This document shows positions 36,289 through 43,838 of a stretch of 64,000 nt of DNA, one piece after another; the stretch's first letter is position 1; each line of letters starts with the position of its first letter. Location of the stretch: assembly GCA_030682575.1 (NCBI GenBank), contig JAUXNX010000012.1, forward strand, positions 186,001 through 250,000, read 5' to 3'. Under the pieces are notes generated by a model. That model ran no database searches and was not told the origin of the DNA. It saw only the letters and a program-made list of their open reading frames with translations. Both the position numbers and the translations under genes were made by a program. The stretch comes from Gammaproteobacteria bacterium (GTDB lineage Bacteria; Pseudomonadota; Gammaproteobacteria; Pseudomonadales; Pseudohongiellaceae).

Positions 36289-37695
36289 CTAGTCACTGGC
36301 CGAAGCATCCTCAATGGGCCATACCAGCGGCGTCAGACACAGCGGGCATCCGATCAAGTGATCGTTTGGCCCCAGCTTGAGCACTGTGCGTCGATTCTCC
36401 ATTTCTTCCATGAATTGGTCATCGGTCATGCTCACCCGGCTGCCCAGATCGATGAACATATTGGTGACCGAGCGGTTACCTGAGCCCTGCCAGTTGCGCG
36501 CATCGGGTACATTCGGATTGGCACTCGTATTATCAAAGTAGCCTGTAATATGAAGAATCGTGCCCTTGGGCAGCAGGGGTGTGTAGTCGTCTGCAAATTG
36601 ATAGCCTCTCACCCAGTTATGGTCATAGCCCACACAGGAAAGTGTCTCTACGGAATAACCCCAGATCGCCTCCAGACACATACGATCGCCGGGTGCGTGC
36701 AAGTGAGGTTCGAAGGTAATGACCTTGGTGTGTTCGGTCAGCACCTGATAGGCATGCAGCTCCTGGTCCTTGCCATTGCCTTCCACGCTGATGTCCACGC
36801 CATTCCCCAGGACACTCACCTGGCTCTTGTACTTCGGCTTGTAGCCTCGCGGATGGAAGGTGAAGCCCAACTGTAGATGGCCAGTGGTGTCTCGTCCGTT
36901 GGAGTGCATGTGGACCGAGTCAGTAAAGAAGGCTGAATTGGCTTTGAGCACTGGACCCGCGTCCGGGTCGAAGACATCACCGTTACGCCCTACTTCATGC
37001 ACCGGCCAGTTAATGGTTTCGCCAGGAACCACTTCACCATTCTCGTCCAGCACTTCGGTGCGCCAGATCATATGGTGGAAGATGAACAGACCACCGACGG
37101 TGTCAGACGCCTCGGCGCCTATACCCACATCGTTGACTTCCACGATCTCAATGGATTTCACATAACGGTCTTCTTTCAATCCGGTGGGGACGATGGGGAG
37201 CTCTCCCCACCAGTCAGGTCGGCCAGCCTCCATGAAGAAATCGTCAAGACTCACAATCAGATCCGGTTCGCCCAGTTTCCACTTGGTGCTGTCATCGAAG
37301 ACCAATGGCGCTGGCGCGTCGGCTGCAGATCCCTTCGGTGCTCCAGAGCGAGCCCAGACAGAAATCGCCACGACTTCGGCATCGCTCAGAGAAGGATCAT
37401 TCTTGAAGTGTTGAATCCCGATATTTTTCTCGGCATACCAGGGCGGCATGGCACCGGCGCGGTCACGCAAGCCGGTCTTGTACTCGATGAGCCCCGCATA
37501 AGGCGCCACCTGATCATAAGTAATCAGCGACATGGGAGCTACACCGCCGGGCCGATGGCAATTCTGGCAACTGCGCTGCAATATGGGCTCAATGTCCTTG
37601 TGGAATGTGACGCCCTGAGCCATGAGCCCTGATGACAACAACATTGTCGGGACGGTAAGCCATAGGACTTTGCCTATACTGATAATGAATCGCAT
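36289..37695 (-). CDS. c-type haem protein with copper type II monooxygenase-like domain
   Basis: The protein has 468 residues with a signal peptide. A single haem-binding CQNCH lies near residue 43 in a planctomycete-type cytochrome context (DIEPILQRSCQNCHRPGGVAPMSL). The C-terminal half resembles the copper type II ascorbate-dependent monooxygenase fold, with candidate ligands HMH (VHMHSNGRD), HLH (EPHLHAPGDRM) and Met in RSVTNMF. GGAG six bases before the ATG at 37695 fixes the start. A periplasmic oxidase or hydroxylase with built-in electron delivery is inferred; the substrate is unknown. Confidence 0.75.
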   Translation of the reverse strand: MRFIISIGKVLWLTVPTMLLSSGLMAQGVTFHKDIEPILQRSCQNCHRPGGVAPMSLITYDQVAPYAGLIEYKTGLRDRAGAMPPWYAEKNIGIQHFKNDPSLSDAEVVAISVWARSGAPKGSAADAPAPLVFDDSTKWKLGEPDLIVSLDDFFMEAGRPDWWGELPIVPTGLKEDRYVKSIEIVEVNDVGIGAEASDTVGGLFIFHHMIWRTEVLDENGEVVPGETINWPVHEVGRNGDVFDPDAGPVLKANSAFFTDSVHMHSNGRDTTGHLQLGFTFHPRGYKPKYKSQVSVLGNGVDISVEGNGKDQELHAYQVLTEHTKVITFEPHLHAPGDRMCLEAIWGYSVETLSCVGYDHNWVRGYQFADDYTPLLPKGTILHITGYFDNTSANPNVPDARNWQGSGNRSVTNMFIDLGSRVSMTDDQFMEEMENRRTVLKLGPNDHLIGCPLCLTPLVWPIEDASASD

Positions 37696-37969
37696 GTGAA
37701 TCTCCTCTGCATCACTGGGATAGTGAACGTTGGCCTTCAACCTGGAAGTCGGCGGCCTCCGCCCGAAATAGTGAGGCGATTAGGGACTTTTTGCGGGGAG
37801 ATTTCTTCCTTATATCGATCGAGACCTGAGTGATTTCGATGAATCAGAGATAAGGTTGATCTAGGACAAACGATTCAGCGGAGAATAGGCGTTGATTGAA
37901 CGCGACTGTGAAGGGCAGCCGCGATTCCCGGATTATCTGGACTGAGTGAGTTCGGGCAGCCGCCAGAGC
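37696..37969. other. 274-nt intergenic region
   Basis: It lies between the haem/copper gene start and the glycine-zipper lipoprotein stop, both minus strand. It should hold the promoter of the haem/copper gene. I see no convincing hairpin, coding sequence or repeat. Confidence 0.4.
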
Positions 37970-38329
37970 TCAATTCAGTACTCGATAACCCCTGCCGCGC
38001 AGACAGTTGCTGATCACCTGCCGACGCTCTGCCGCTGCGTTGGCAGCACCTCGGGCACCGCCTCCGACCGCACCTGCCCCGGCTGCACGCTGGACTGTGT
38101 CGCTGTTGCCCACCACAGCTCCAACCGCCGCCCCAACCACAGCACCGGCCACAGCGCCCTGAGCCACCTGCCGACCTGCTTCCACCTCGTCAGCATAGGC
38201 CTGGCACTCGGCCAGATCCTGATTGTATTGCGTGACATTCACACCCTGCATGTCCACGATGGGGCGCCGATCTGTTCCGGCGCAAGCGGTCAGCACTAAA
38301 AGGGGGAATACATAAATCAAGGTTTTCAT
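37970..38329 (-). CDS. Glycine-zipper lipoprotein
   Basis: The 119-residue protein has a lipoprotein signal MKTLIYVFPLLVLTAC (Cys 16 predicted lipidated). It then has an acidic stretch and a long Gly/Ala zipper (QGAVAGAVVGAAVGAVVG) followed by a second Gly/Ala block. The C-terminus is basic with CLRGRGYRVLN. Such glycine-zipper lipoproteins sit in the outer membrane; roles vary. AGGAG upstream supports the start at 38329. The end motif 'C..GRGY' is common in this group. Confidence 0.82.
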   Translation of the reverse strand: MKTLIYVFPLLVLTACAGTDRRPIVDMQGVNVTQYNQDLAECQAYADEVEAGRQVAQGAVAGAVVGAAVGAVVGNSDTVQRAAGAGAVGGGARGAANAAAERRQVISNCLRGRGYRVLN

Positions 38330-38493
38330 CGTCTCGTTTCTCCTGCAAAGAATCCTCGTTGAGGGTTCAAAATTTGTCCGCCAAGGCTTGCCCAATCGAT
38401 GTAACGCGCCACGATGGTTTTGGTTTACACCTGCAAAGGGATGCATAGCCGGCGTTGTTCAAGTCCATATTCACGGACAACCGTGGCTGCCGA

Positions 38494-39111
38494 CTAAGAT
38501 TGTGTGGGACTGCCCGCCAGGCGCCATGTCAGCACCACCTCATACTTCGAAAGTCCAACGTGACTCTTCATGAGCACAAACTCCCCAGCGTGAAAGCCAA
38601 TTGGCTCAACGGCGATTCGCGGCAGACGGTGCCTCGGGTCGTAGCACAACGTCATGTGTGGTTCATAGGAACGCGGGGGAGAAAAGCCGTGGTCCGCCAA
38701 GGCACAACTGAGCTCGAACCACAGCTTGCGAACGTCATCCAGACCATCGGTGCCCAACAACACGAACGGGCCACCTGGTACCGAAAATGTCATGGCAGCA
38801 TTGAAACTGACATCGATGGCGGGGAATGAGACTGTGTCGGCGGCGTGGCACGCCAGGTCCAACACCTCTGCATCGAGATCGTGTCCGATCATCTCAAGAG
38901 TGATATGCAGACGCTCGGGAGGAGTTCGCTTGCCTGCGACACTGTGCGCTGCAAGCAGTTCCGCGGTAGTTGCGTAAATGCGGTGCGAATCGTTCACGGA
39001 AGGCTGCAAGGCGAAGAACCAGTTGTAGGTTGGACGAGCAGTTGGTTTGCTCGCAAGCTTGGGTGTCCTTGACTGCTGCGGTGTATCGTCGAATAAATCG
39101 TGTTGAGTCAT
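38494..39111 (-). CDS. thpR: RNA 2',3'-cyclic phosphodiesterase (ThpR / 2'-5' RNA ligase family)
   Basis: The 205-residue 2H phosphoesterase has two His-x-Thr-x motifs: HITL in ERLHITLEMIG (about residue 84) and HMTL in YEPHMTLCYD (about 162). It hydrolyses 2',3'-cyclic phosphate ends of RNA; ligase activity in vitro is known for the family. The first 30 residues are a Pro/Thr-rich extension. GGAG before the ATG supports the start. It marks the left edge of the toxin-antitoxin island. Confidence 0.9.
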   Translation of the reverse strand: MTQHDLFDDTPQQSRTPKLASKPTARPTYNWFFALQPSVNDSHRIYATTAELLAAHSVAGKRTPPERLHITLEMIGHDLDAEVLDLACHAADTVSFPAIDVSFNAAMTFSVPGGPFVLLGTDGLDDVRKLWFELSCALADHGFSPPRSYEPHMTLCYDPRHRLPRIAVEPIGFHAGEFVLMKSHVGLSKYEVVLTWRLAGSPTQS

Positions 39112-39193
39112 TGGCGTACTCCACTCACTTTGCAGTGCGACCGACCTGCCACCCTTTCACTTCAACACAATCGCAGCCCGAGTTAATTCCGAA

Positions 39194-40129
39194 TTACAGG
39201 GTCACCGATGCGATGCAACTCCCCAGACGTTCTGCCAGCAAATCTGCCTGCACCGCAAACTTGTTCGGATTGGTCTTCTGCAACGCAAAAAGGTTGTGCA
39301 GCTTCCAGCGTATCCCCGGTAGATGCTCAAGATGATCAATTCCCAGCAACGACCAATCAGGCGAACCGCTAACCAGCGAAAGCAGGAAGCGCCGTTCGTT
39401 GTCATCCAGCCCTTGATGAAGTTCGCGCACCATCCGTTCGCGAGCCGCAAGCAAGTCATCCAGCGATACCGGCTCCGTAGTCATGCCTTGAAAGTTGTGT
39501 TCGAAGTCATAGCGGACGTCGCGCAGTTGCGGAAAAAGCACTTCGTGGATCGGGCGATTGCTGCTGGCAAGATACACAACGAAAGCCCGGCGGATACCCG
39601 GCGTGATTCCCTCGTGCGCAAACAGTTGCATCACGTCGAAGAGGTCGCGGGGATGCTGGCGATCCATCGCGGCACAGAGCTTGCCACCATAGACATCTTC
39701 CAATGACACCACTGGAATCTCCAGGTCCGCCATCAACGCATTGCGAGCTGCAGATGTGAGCGACGCTCTGCGCACCGGCTGCACCGTGCCGCGCATCACG
39801 AAGTTGGTTTCGATCTTCACCTGGATACGATCGCGCCGAACCAGCAGTTTGGTTTCTCCCGCATCTGCCACCGGAATGTGTGTTTGGAATCCGCGCTTGT
39901 TCAGGCGTTCAGCTGACTGTCGGATTGCATCATTGATACGTGCCAATGCGTCTTCACGCGACAGAGTGTGATCGGGAAATACCAGATCGAGATCCACCGA
40001 CAGGCGCGGCATATCACGGATGAAAAGATTGATAGCAGTCCCACCCTTGAGCGCGAAGGTGTCGTCCGCGAACACAAGCGGCGCAACCTGCGTCAGCAGA
40101 CGCGCGGTATCGAGGTAGATCTGATTCAT
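39194..40129 (-). CDS. abiEii: AbiEii/AbiGii nucleotidyltransferase toxin
   Basis: The 311-residue toxin of a type IV toxin-antitoxin/abortive-infection pair has nucleotidyltransferase motifs ALKGGTAINLF near residue 25 and LSVDLDLVF (metal Asp pair) near 43. A later conserved block is LEDVYGGKLCAAMDRQHPRDLFDV. Family members block growth by transferring nucleotides, shown for some to tRNA. The ATG at 40129 overlaps the AbiEi stop by 4 nt. A decayed homologue lies at 47074-47286. Confidence 0.92.
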   Translation of the reverse strand: MNQIYLDTARLLTQVAPLVFADDTFALKGGTAINLFIRDMPRLSVDLDLVFPDHTLSREDALARINDAIRQSAERLNKRGFQTHIPVADAGETKLLVRRDRIQVKIETNFVMRGTVQPVRRASLTSAARNALMADLEIPVVSLEDVYGGKLCAAMDRQHPRDLFDVMQLFAHEGITPGIRRAFVVYLASSNRPIHEVLFPQLRDVRYDFEHNFQGMTTEPVSLDDLLAARERMVRELHQGLDDNERRFLLSLVSGSPDWSLLGIDHLEHLPGIRWKLHNLFALQKTNPNKFAVQADLLAERLGSCIASVTL

Positions 40130-40863
40130 GGTTTGAGTACCAGCAGCCCATCGGCTGATTTCGAGACCCACGGCTTGTCGCCACCCGTGGGCAACGTGGC
40201 GGGATCAAGTTTGGCGGCCCACGGTAATGAACCTTCCCGGCCGAGCTGCAGACACAGGCGCACTGTCTTGACGCTCGTACAAAGATGCAGCAGTTCGCTC
40301 AACACATCGGCGCGCAGACTGTAGGAGCTCTCGACCAGTTCGCGAGCCTCCTGCAGAGGCTGGCGCGCGCCAACGTCGCTCAGCAACTCCAATAGCGCGC
40401 GCTCCGGCTCTGACACCCGGGGCGCGTTCCTGACATTCTCGAATGAACTGACATACAGCATGGCATTGGGCTCCTCCTTGAACAGACGGTTGCGGTGATA
40501 ATCCGCGGGGAAGCGTTCGACGAACCAATCCGGCAGACGCCCCGCATCCCACCCATACAAGTGTAGCAGCGGCTGCTGAGATACGTATTGGCGCAGGCCG
40601 TACCAGTCGAGTGCAGACTTGCCTCCCACATGAAGGCCTTGCAGCCGACGCTGCAGGAGCACCAAACAGGGGTGAAGTGCCAACGGGTCATTGGGGCGGC
40701 AGAAGACCCCGCGCGCCAGGCGTGTCAGCCAACCGGCGCGGACGTAGTGGACGGCCAGATCAGCGGATATGCCCAGTGCCGCCAGGTCGGCCGACGTCAG
40801 CGGAGTTCCTGGGGTCAGGTTGGTATAGAGAGTTTTTAGTTTGTTCGAGTCGGTCGTAGTCAT
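40126..40863 (-). CDS. abiEi: AbiEi antitoxin / transcriptional regulator
   Basis: The protein has 245 residues. The N-terminal winged-helix part (about 15-60, TSADLAALGISADLAVHYVRAGWLTRLARGVF) is the DNA-binding domain that represses its own operon in studied AbiE systems. The C-terminal domain (RVSEPERALLELLSDV) is the antitoxin part. It starts at ATG 40863 without an obvious ribosome-binding site. The upstream AT-rich stretch likely contains its promoter. Translation of AbiEii is coupled through the ATGA overlap. Confidence 0.9.
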   Translation of the reverse strand: MTTTDSNKLKTLYTNLTPGTPLTSADLAALGISADLAVHYVRAGWLTRLARGVFCRPNDPLALHPCLVLLQRRLQGLHVGGKSALDWYGLRQYVSQQPLLHLYGWDAGRLPDWFVERFPADYHRNRLFKEEPNAMLYVSSFENVRNAPRVSEPERALLELLSDVGARQPLQEARELVESSYSLRADVLSELLHLCTSVKTVRLCLQLGREGSLPWAAKLDPATLPTGGDKPWVSKSADGLLVLKP

Positions 40864-41177
40864 ACTGCGATTGATACATCTTTCTCAAACGCGAGTCAAC
40901 TTTGAATTATTTATCTAATCGTAGTTTGGCTACTATAACTCTACATATACAAAATTTTCGGCCACGGCTTCTGAAATATTTGGCAACCGAAAGGCGTCTG
41001 GTCTACGCAGTATTCCTGAGTCAGGGCGGGACTTTGGTTTGAGAATCACCCAATTTGACAACCTCCGGTATTCATTTGCGGAGTTTGGTAAACCCTTTCC
41101 AGGGGCAATTCAAATTGGCAGAGCGTTACATACACTCAGCGAGTCCGAGAGATACAGGGGCATTGAAGGACGACAAT
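40864..41177. other. 314-nt AT-rich gap between AbiE and FitA loci
   Basis: The left half (to about 40975) is notably AT-rich and holds the AbiE promoter. The right half follows the FitA stop, where a VapC/FitB toxin would be expected. It codes for no PIN domain, and all frames close quickly. Probably a site of past deletion. Confidence 0.45.
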
Positions 41178-41432
41178 TCAGTCGAAGGGCAACGGTCTGT
41201 CTGGAGTCTTGTCACGCACACTTTCGAAGACAGAGAAGTCCTGATTGGTCAGACCGATCTTGCGGCCGATATCCGCCAGAGCCTCCCCGACACGCACGCG
41301 CTCCTCCGGCTTCACCGCAGCCGCCAGAATCTCGCACACCTCTGCTTCCATGGTGCGTCCATGCAGCGCAGCCCTCACGCGCAAAGCGCGATGCACCTCT
41401 TCGGGGATATTCCGTACGGTCAAGATTGCCAT
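41178..41432 (-). CDS. FitA-like ribbon-helix-helix antitoxin (orphan)
   Basis: The 84-residue protein MAILTVRNIPEEVHRALRVR is the classic FitA/VagC-type N-terminus. It has a ribbon-helix-helix DNA-binding domain followed by a tail ending DKTPDRPLPFD that would bind a VapC-type toxin. GGGAGG upstream supports the ATG at 41432. The partner PIN-domain toxin normally overlaps the antitoxin stop but is absent here, so the antitoxin is orphaned. It may act as a DNA-binding protein or anti-addiction factor. Confidence 0.82.
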   Translation of the reverse strand: MAILTVRNIPEEVHRALRVRAALHGRTMEAEVCEILAAAVKPEERVRVGEALADIGRKIGLTNQDFSVFESVRDKTPDRPLPFD

Positions 41433-41681
41433 GATTCAAAACCTCCCATCTGCTTTCGATGGCAGCAACAGGGTGTTGCCCAAATCCCTCATTTACGCCC
41501 CAGCATTGCTCAACAAGTGCAGCTTATCGAGCGTATCGGGATATTTATCAACCATCAGAATCAACGCTGCCGCCTGGGCATTGGGTTTGGAGCGGCATCC
41601 ACCCGTTCCATCAATTCGGCGAACAATTGGCGTTTCCTGGTCTTTGCTTCTGTCTCCGGGCGGCTGGCTCTTGCTGGATTC
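41433..41681. other. Gap with possible coding remnant
   Basis: Between the FitA start and the dyad at 41682 the minus strand reads, in one frame, TRKRQLFAELMERVDAAPNP and stops. It could be the end of a lost gene. No start or recognisable domain was found, so I do not annotate a gene. Confidence 0.25.
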
Positions 41682-41706
41682 AGTTATTCGAAATTTTCGA
41701 ATAACT
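41682..41706. repeat. Perfect 12-bp inverted repeat
   Basis: Arms AGTTATTCGAAA and TTTCGAATAACT are separated by one T. The repeat lies 16 nt downstream of the DUF4143 stop. There is no T-run on either side, so it is not a typical terminator. An operator or recombination site left from island traffic is possible. Confidence 0.7.
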
Positions 41707-41721
41707 GTCACAAACGGCAAC

Positions 41722-42903
41722 CTAAGAGTCCATTCGCAACGTCTCCATAATCCTCGCAAGAGACAAGATCATCACATCATTACCCACGGGAAACTCATCA
41801 TTACCGCCGTAGACAACAAATTTCCGCGTCGCGCCGACATCATCACAAATCTGGGTAAAGTGTTTGCTCAGTTTTGGCGCCACGCCGTGCTTGATCTCTA
41901 TCGCCCAGATTTCAGAAGATGGCATCTTGAGCACAAGATCGATCTCCGCCCCGGCGGCTGTGCGATAAAAGTATGGCTCGGCACGTCTGGGCAGAACCGA
42001 AAGAATATTTTCCATCACAAAGCCCTCCCAGCTCTTTCCAAGAACCGGATTGGACAGCAAATGGCTGTGGCTGTTTATCCCCAACAATCGATGCAATATG
42101 CCGCTGTCACGAACGTAATAGCGTGGTGATTTCACCAGCCTCTTCTTGACGTTGGCATACCAGGGCTCGACGCGCCTGACCAGCAACAGATCAGTCAAGA
42201 TATCCAGGTAATGGGTGACCGTCTTGGCATCGACTTCCAGATTGGTTGCCAGTTTGGAGTAGTTGATCGTTTCTCCCTGCAAATGCGCCAGCATCGTCCA
42301 AAGCCGGCGTAATCTTGCGGCGGGAACACGGAACCCCCACTGAGGAATGTCCCGTTCCAGATAAGTGCGAATAAGATTTTCAAGCCAATCCATGGCGGCA
42401 GCATCATCTGCGGCCAGATAACTGTCCGGAAAGCCGCCTCTTAGCCAGAGCTTCTGCCGACTCTCGTCACTGCCATCTATTTCGACAACATTCAGCCCGC
42501 CCATCTCGATGTAGCTGATCCGTCCTGCCAGGCTTTCAGACGACTGTCGCAGCAAGTCCATCGACGCAGAGCCAAGCAATAGAAACTGGCCTGCTCTGCG
42601 GCCCTGCTCCCGGTTCTTGTCGATCAGCCCCCTGAGCACGGGAAACAAGTCGGGACTGCGTTGGATTTCATCCAGTATCACGAGTTTGTCAGCATGAAGG
42701 CTCAGAAAACTCGCGGGATCACTGAGTTTCAGCAAATCTTCGGGAGCCTCCAGATCGAGGTAGATCGAATTTATGTCTTGGGCAACGAACCTGGCGAGCG
42801 TGGTTTTGCCGATCTGACGGGCACCAAGCAACGCTACCGCAGGCACTTGTGCAATTGCAGCTTGAAGGTTTTCAGTGATGTGGCGGTTTAGCATACCTTG
42901 CAT
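41722..42903 (-). CDS. AAA ATPase with DUF4143 domain
   Basis: The protein has 393 residues. The N-terminal AAA domain has P-loop GARQIGKTTLAR (about 27-38), Walker B LVILDEIQRSPDLF and sensor region LLLGSAS. The C-terminal DUF4143 domain (about 190-350) contains a winged-helix-like part and ends in a restriction-endonuclease-like motif (AGAEIDLVLKMP...WAIEIKHG). These proteins are common in genomic islands and some act in toxin-like or defence settings, but function is unproven. ATG at 42903 or 42894; a dyad just upstream may be its operator. Confidence 0.9.
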   Translation of the reverse strand: MQGMLNRHITENLQAAIAQVPAVALLGARQIGKTTLARFVAQDINSIYLDLEAPEDLLKLSDPASFLSLHADKLVILDEIQRSPDLFPVLRGLIDKNREQGRRAGQFLLLGSASMDLLRQSSESLAGRISYIEMGGLNVVEIDGSDESRQKLWLRGGFPDSYLAADDAAAMDWLENLIRTYLERDIPQWGFRVPAARLRRLWTMLAHLQGETINYSKLATNLEVDAKTVTHYLDILTDLLLVRRVEPWYANVKKRLVKSPRYYVRDSGILHRLLGINSHSHLLSNPVLGKSWEGFVMENILSVLPRRAEPYFYRTAAGAEIDLVLKMPSSEIWAIEIKHGVAPKLSKHFTQICDDVGATRKFVVYGGNDEFPVGNDVMILSLARIMETLRMDS

Positions 42904-42907
42904 TTTA

Positions 42908-42920
42908 GGAGTCTGACTCC
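42908..42920. promoter_or_regulatory. Dyad just upstream of the DUF4143 gene
   Basis: GGAGTC and GACTCC flank one T, only 5 nt before the start codon at 42903. A regulator bound there would block translation or transcription start; a small RNA hairpin is also possible. Confidence 0.4.
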
Positions 42921-43056
42921 GGGTTTACAAGGTATAAAACTTCTTCGGTAGAACACAGTTGCGCATAGCAAGTGGGCAACAGCTTGTTGCACAACTACCT
43001 CGGAAGCAATTCAACTGACAGCTGAGTTAGAGGGGTAAGCTAAGCTTAAGTTCGAG

Positions 43057-43076
43057 AAACTACATGGATGTAGTTT
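43057..43076. promoter_or_regulatory. Operator of the HigBA operon
   Basis: AAACTACAT and ATGTAGTTT flank GG, a perfect 20-bp dyad 18 nt before the HigB start. A further ACTAC follows at 43081. Its size, symmetry and position fit the binding site of a dimeric HigA-type antitoxin repressing its own operon. Confidence 0.65.
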
Positions 43077-43094
43077 ATAGACTACGGAAGGCGT

Positions 43095-43400
43095 ATGATC
43101 GAACTCAAACAGACAGAAGCTTTCGCGAAGTGGGAATCCCAACTTCGGGACAAGCGAGCAAGAACCATGATCGCCACTCGCTTGATGCGATTGGTTGAAG
43201 GTTTGCCGGGTGACGTACAACCAGTAGGCGATGGAGTCAGTGAGTTGCAGATTCACTCCGGACCCGGCTATCGCGTCTACTTCCAGCAACGGGGAACCCT
43301 TCTGATTGTATTGCTGTGCGGCGGAGCTAAAGGCACTCAGACGCGCGACATCGCTGCCGCAAAGAAGCTGGCCAAAGAATGGAGCAAACAATATGACTAA
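43095..43400 (+). CDS. higB: HigB-like toxin (RelE/ParE superfamily)
   Basis: The 101-residue protein MIELKQTEAFAKWESQLRDK has family blocks ARTMIATRLMRLVEGLPGDV and ELQIHSGPGYRVYFQQRG. It belongs to the addiction-module killer group of HigB/RelE-fold mRNA interferases. The toxin precedes the antitoxin, as usual for higBA, and its stop overlaps the HigA start by 8 nt. GGAAG upstream supports the ATG. The reading frame is intact. Confidence 0.9.
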   Translation: MIELKQTEAFAKWESQLRDKRARTMIATRLMRLVEGLPGDVQPVGDGVSELQIHSGPGYRVYFQQRGTLLIVLLCGGAKGTQTRDIAAAKKLAKEWSKQYD

Positions 43401-43776
43401 ACAACTGACAACCTACGATCCTGCCGCCGCGCTGGTGGATCAGGAGGAAATCGCTTTCTTCATGGCGGATGCTTTTGAGACTGGAGATGCGGCTTATATT
43501 GCCAAGGCGCTTGGTGTGGTTGCACGCGCGAAAGGGATGACGGAAATATCTCAAAAAACCGGGCTGTCTCGAGAACAGCTTTATCGGTCGTTCAGTGAGC
43601 GGGGTAACCCAACGCTCAAGACCACATTGGCGGTGATGCAAGCCCTTGGCGTCGATATAACAGCGAAGCTACACAAGAGGGACGGCGTCCTTAAAACATT
43701 GCGCGGCTCTCCGTTGGTGGGGGTAGAACTAGATCTGAGTCGTCCCCGCGAGGACGGACGCGAGATTGACCTGTGA
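43393..43776 (+). CDS. higA: HigA-like antitoxin fused to a Phd/VapB-like tail
   Basis: The protein has 127 residues. Residues about 1-97 are a normal addiction-module antidote (HTH part SQKTGLSREQLYRSFSERGNPTLKTTLAVMQALGV). The family usually ends there. Here about 30 more residues follow: VLKTLRGSPLVGVELDLSRP and a REIDL end. That segment looks like the toxin-binding C-terminus of Phd/VapB antitoxins that precede vapC. A vapC start overlaps the stop (GTGA). The gene therefore looks like a recombinant of higA with the 3' end of a phd/vapB gene. Confidence 0.85.
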   Translation: MTKQLTTYDPAAALVDQEEIAFFMADAFETGDAAYIAKALGVVARAKGMTEISQKTGLSREQLYRSFSERGNPTLKTTLAVMQALGVDITAKLHKRDGVLKTLRGSPLVGVELDLSRPREDGREIDL

Positions 43777-43808
43777 CACGCTACTTCCTCGACACCAACA
43801 TCATCAGG
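43773..43808 (+). pseudogene. Truncated vapC (PIN toxin) start
   Basis: GTG at 43773 opens VTRYFLDTNIIR, the standard N-terminus of VapC PIN nucleases with the first catalytic Asp. After about 12 codons the sequence no longer resembles PIN domains and runs into the 3' end of the opposite gene at 43839. The toxin was cut by the arrival of, or a deletion next to, the 1065-residue gene. Confidence 0.75.
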
Positions 43809-43838
43809 TTGCGCTTCTCAGCCGTCGAAGACTTTATG

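Noticed and set aside
41041-41177. VapC/FitB remnant after the FitA antitoxin
   Set aside because: A few residues after the stop (IVVL...IS) faintly recall a PIN start, but the catalytic Asp is absent and all frames stop soon; not enough to call.
41493-41759. 88-codon open frame overlapping the DUF4143 end
   Set aside because: It starts inside another gene and has no recognisable domain; could be chance.
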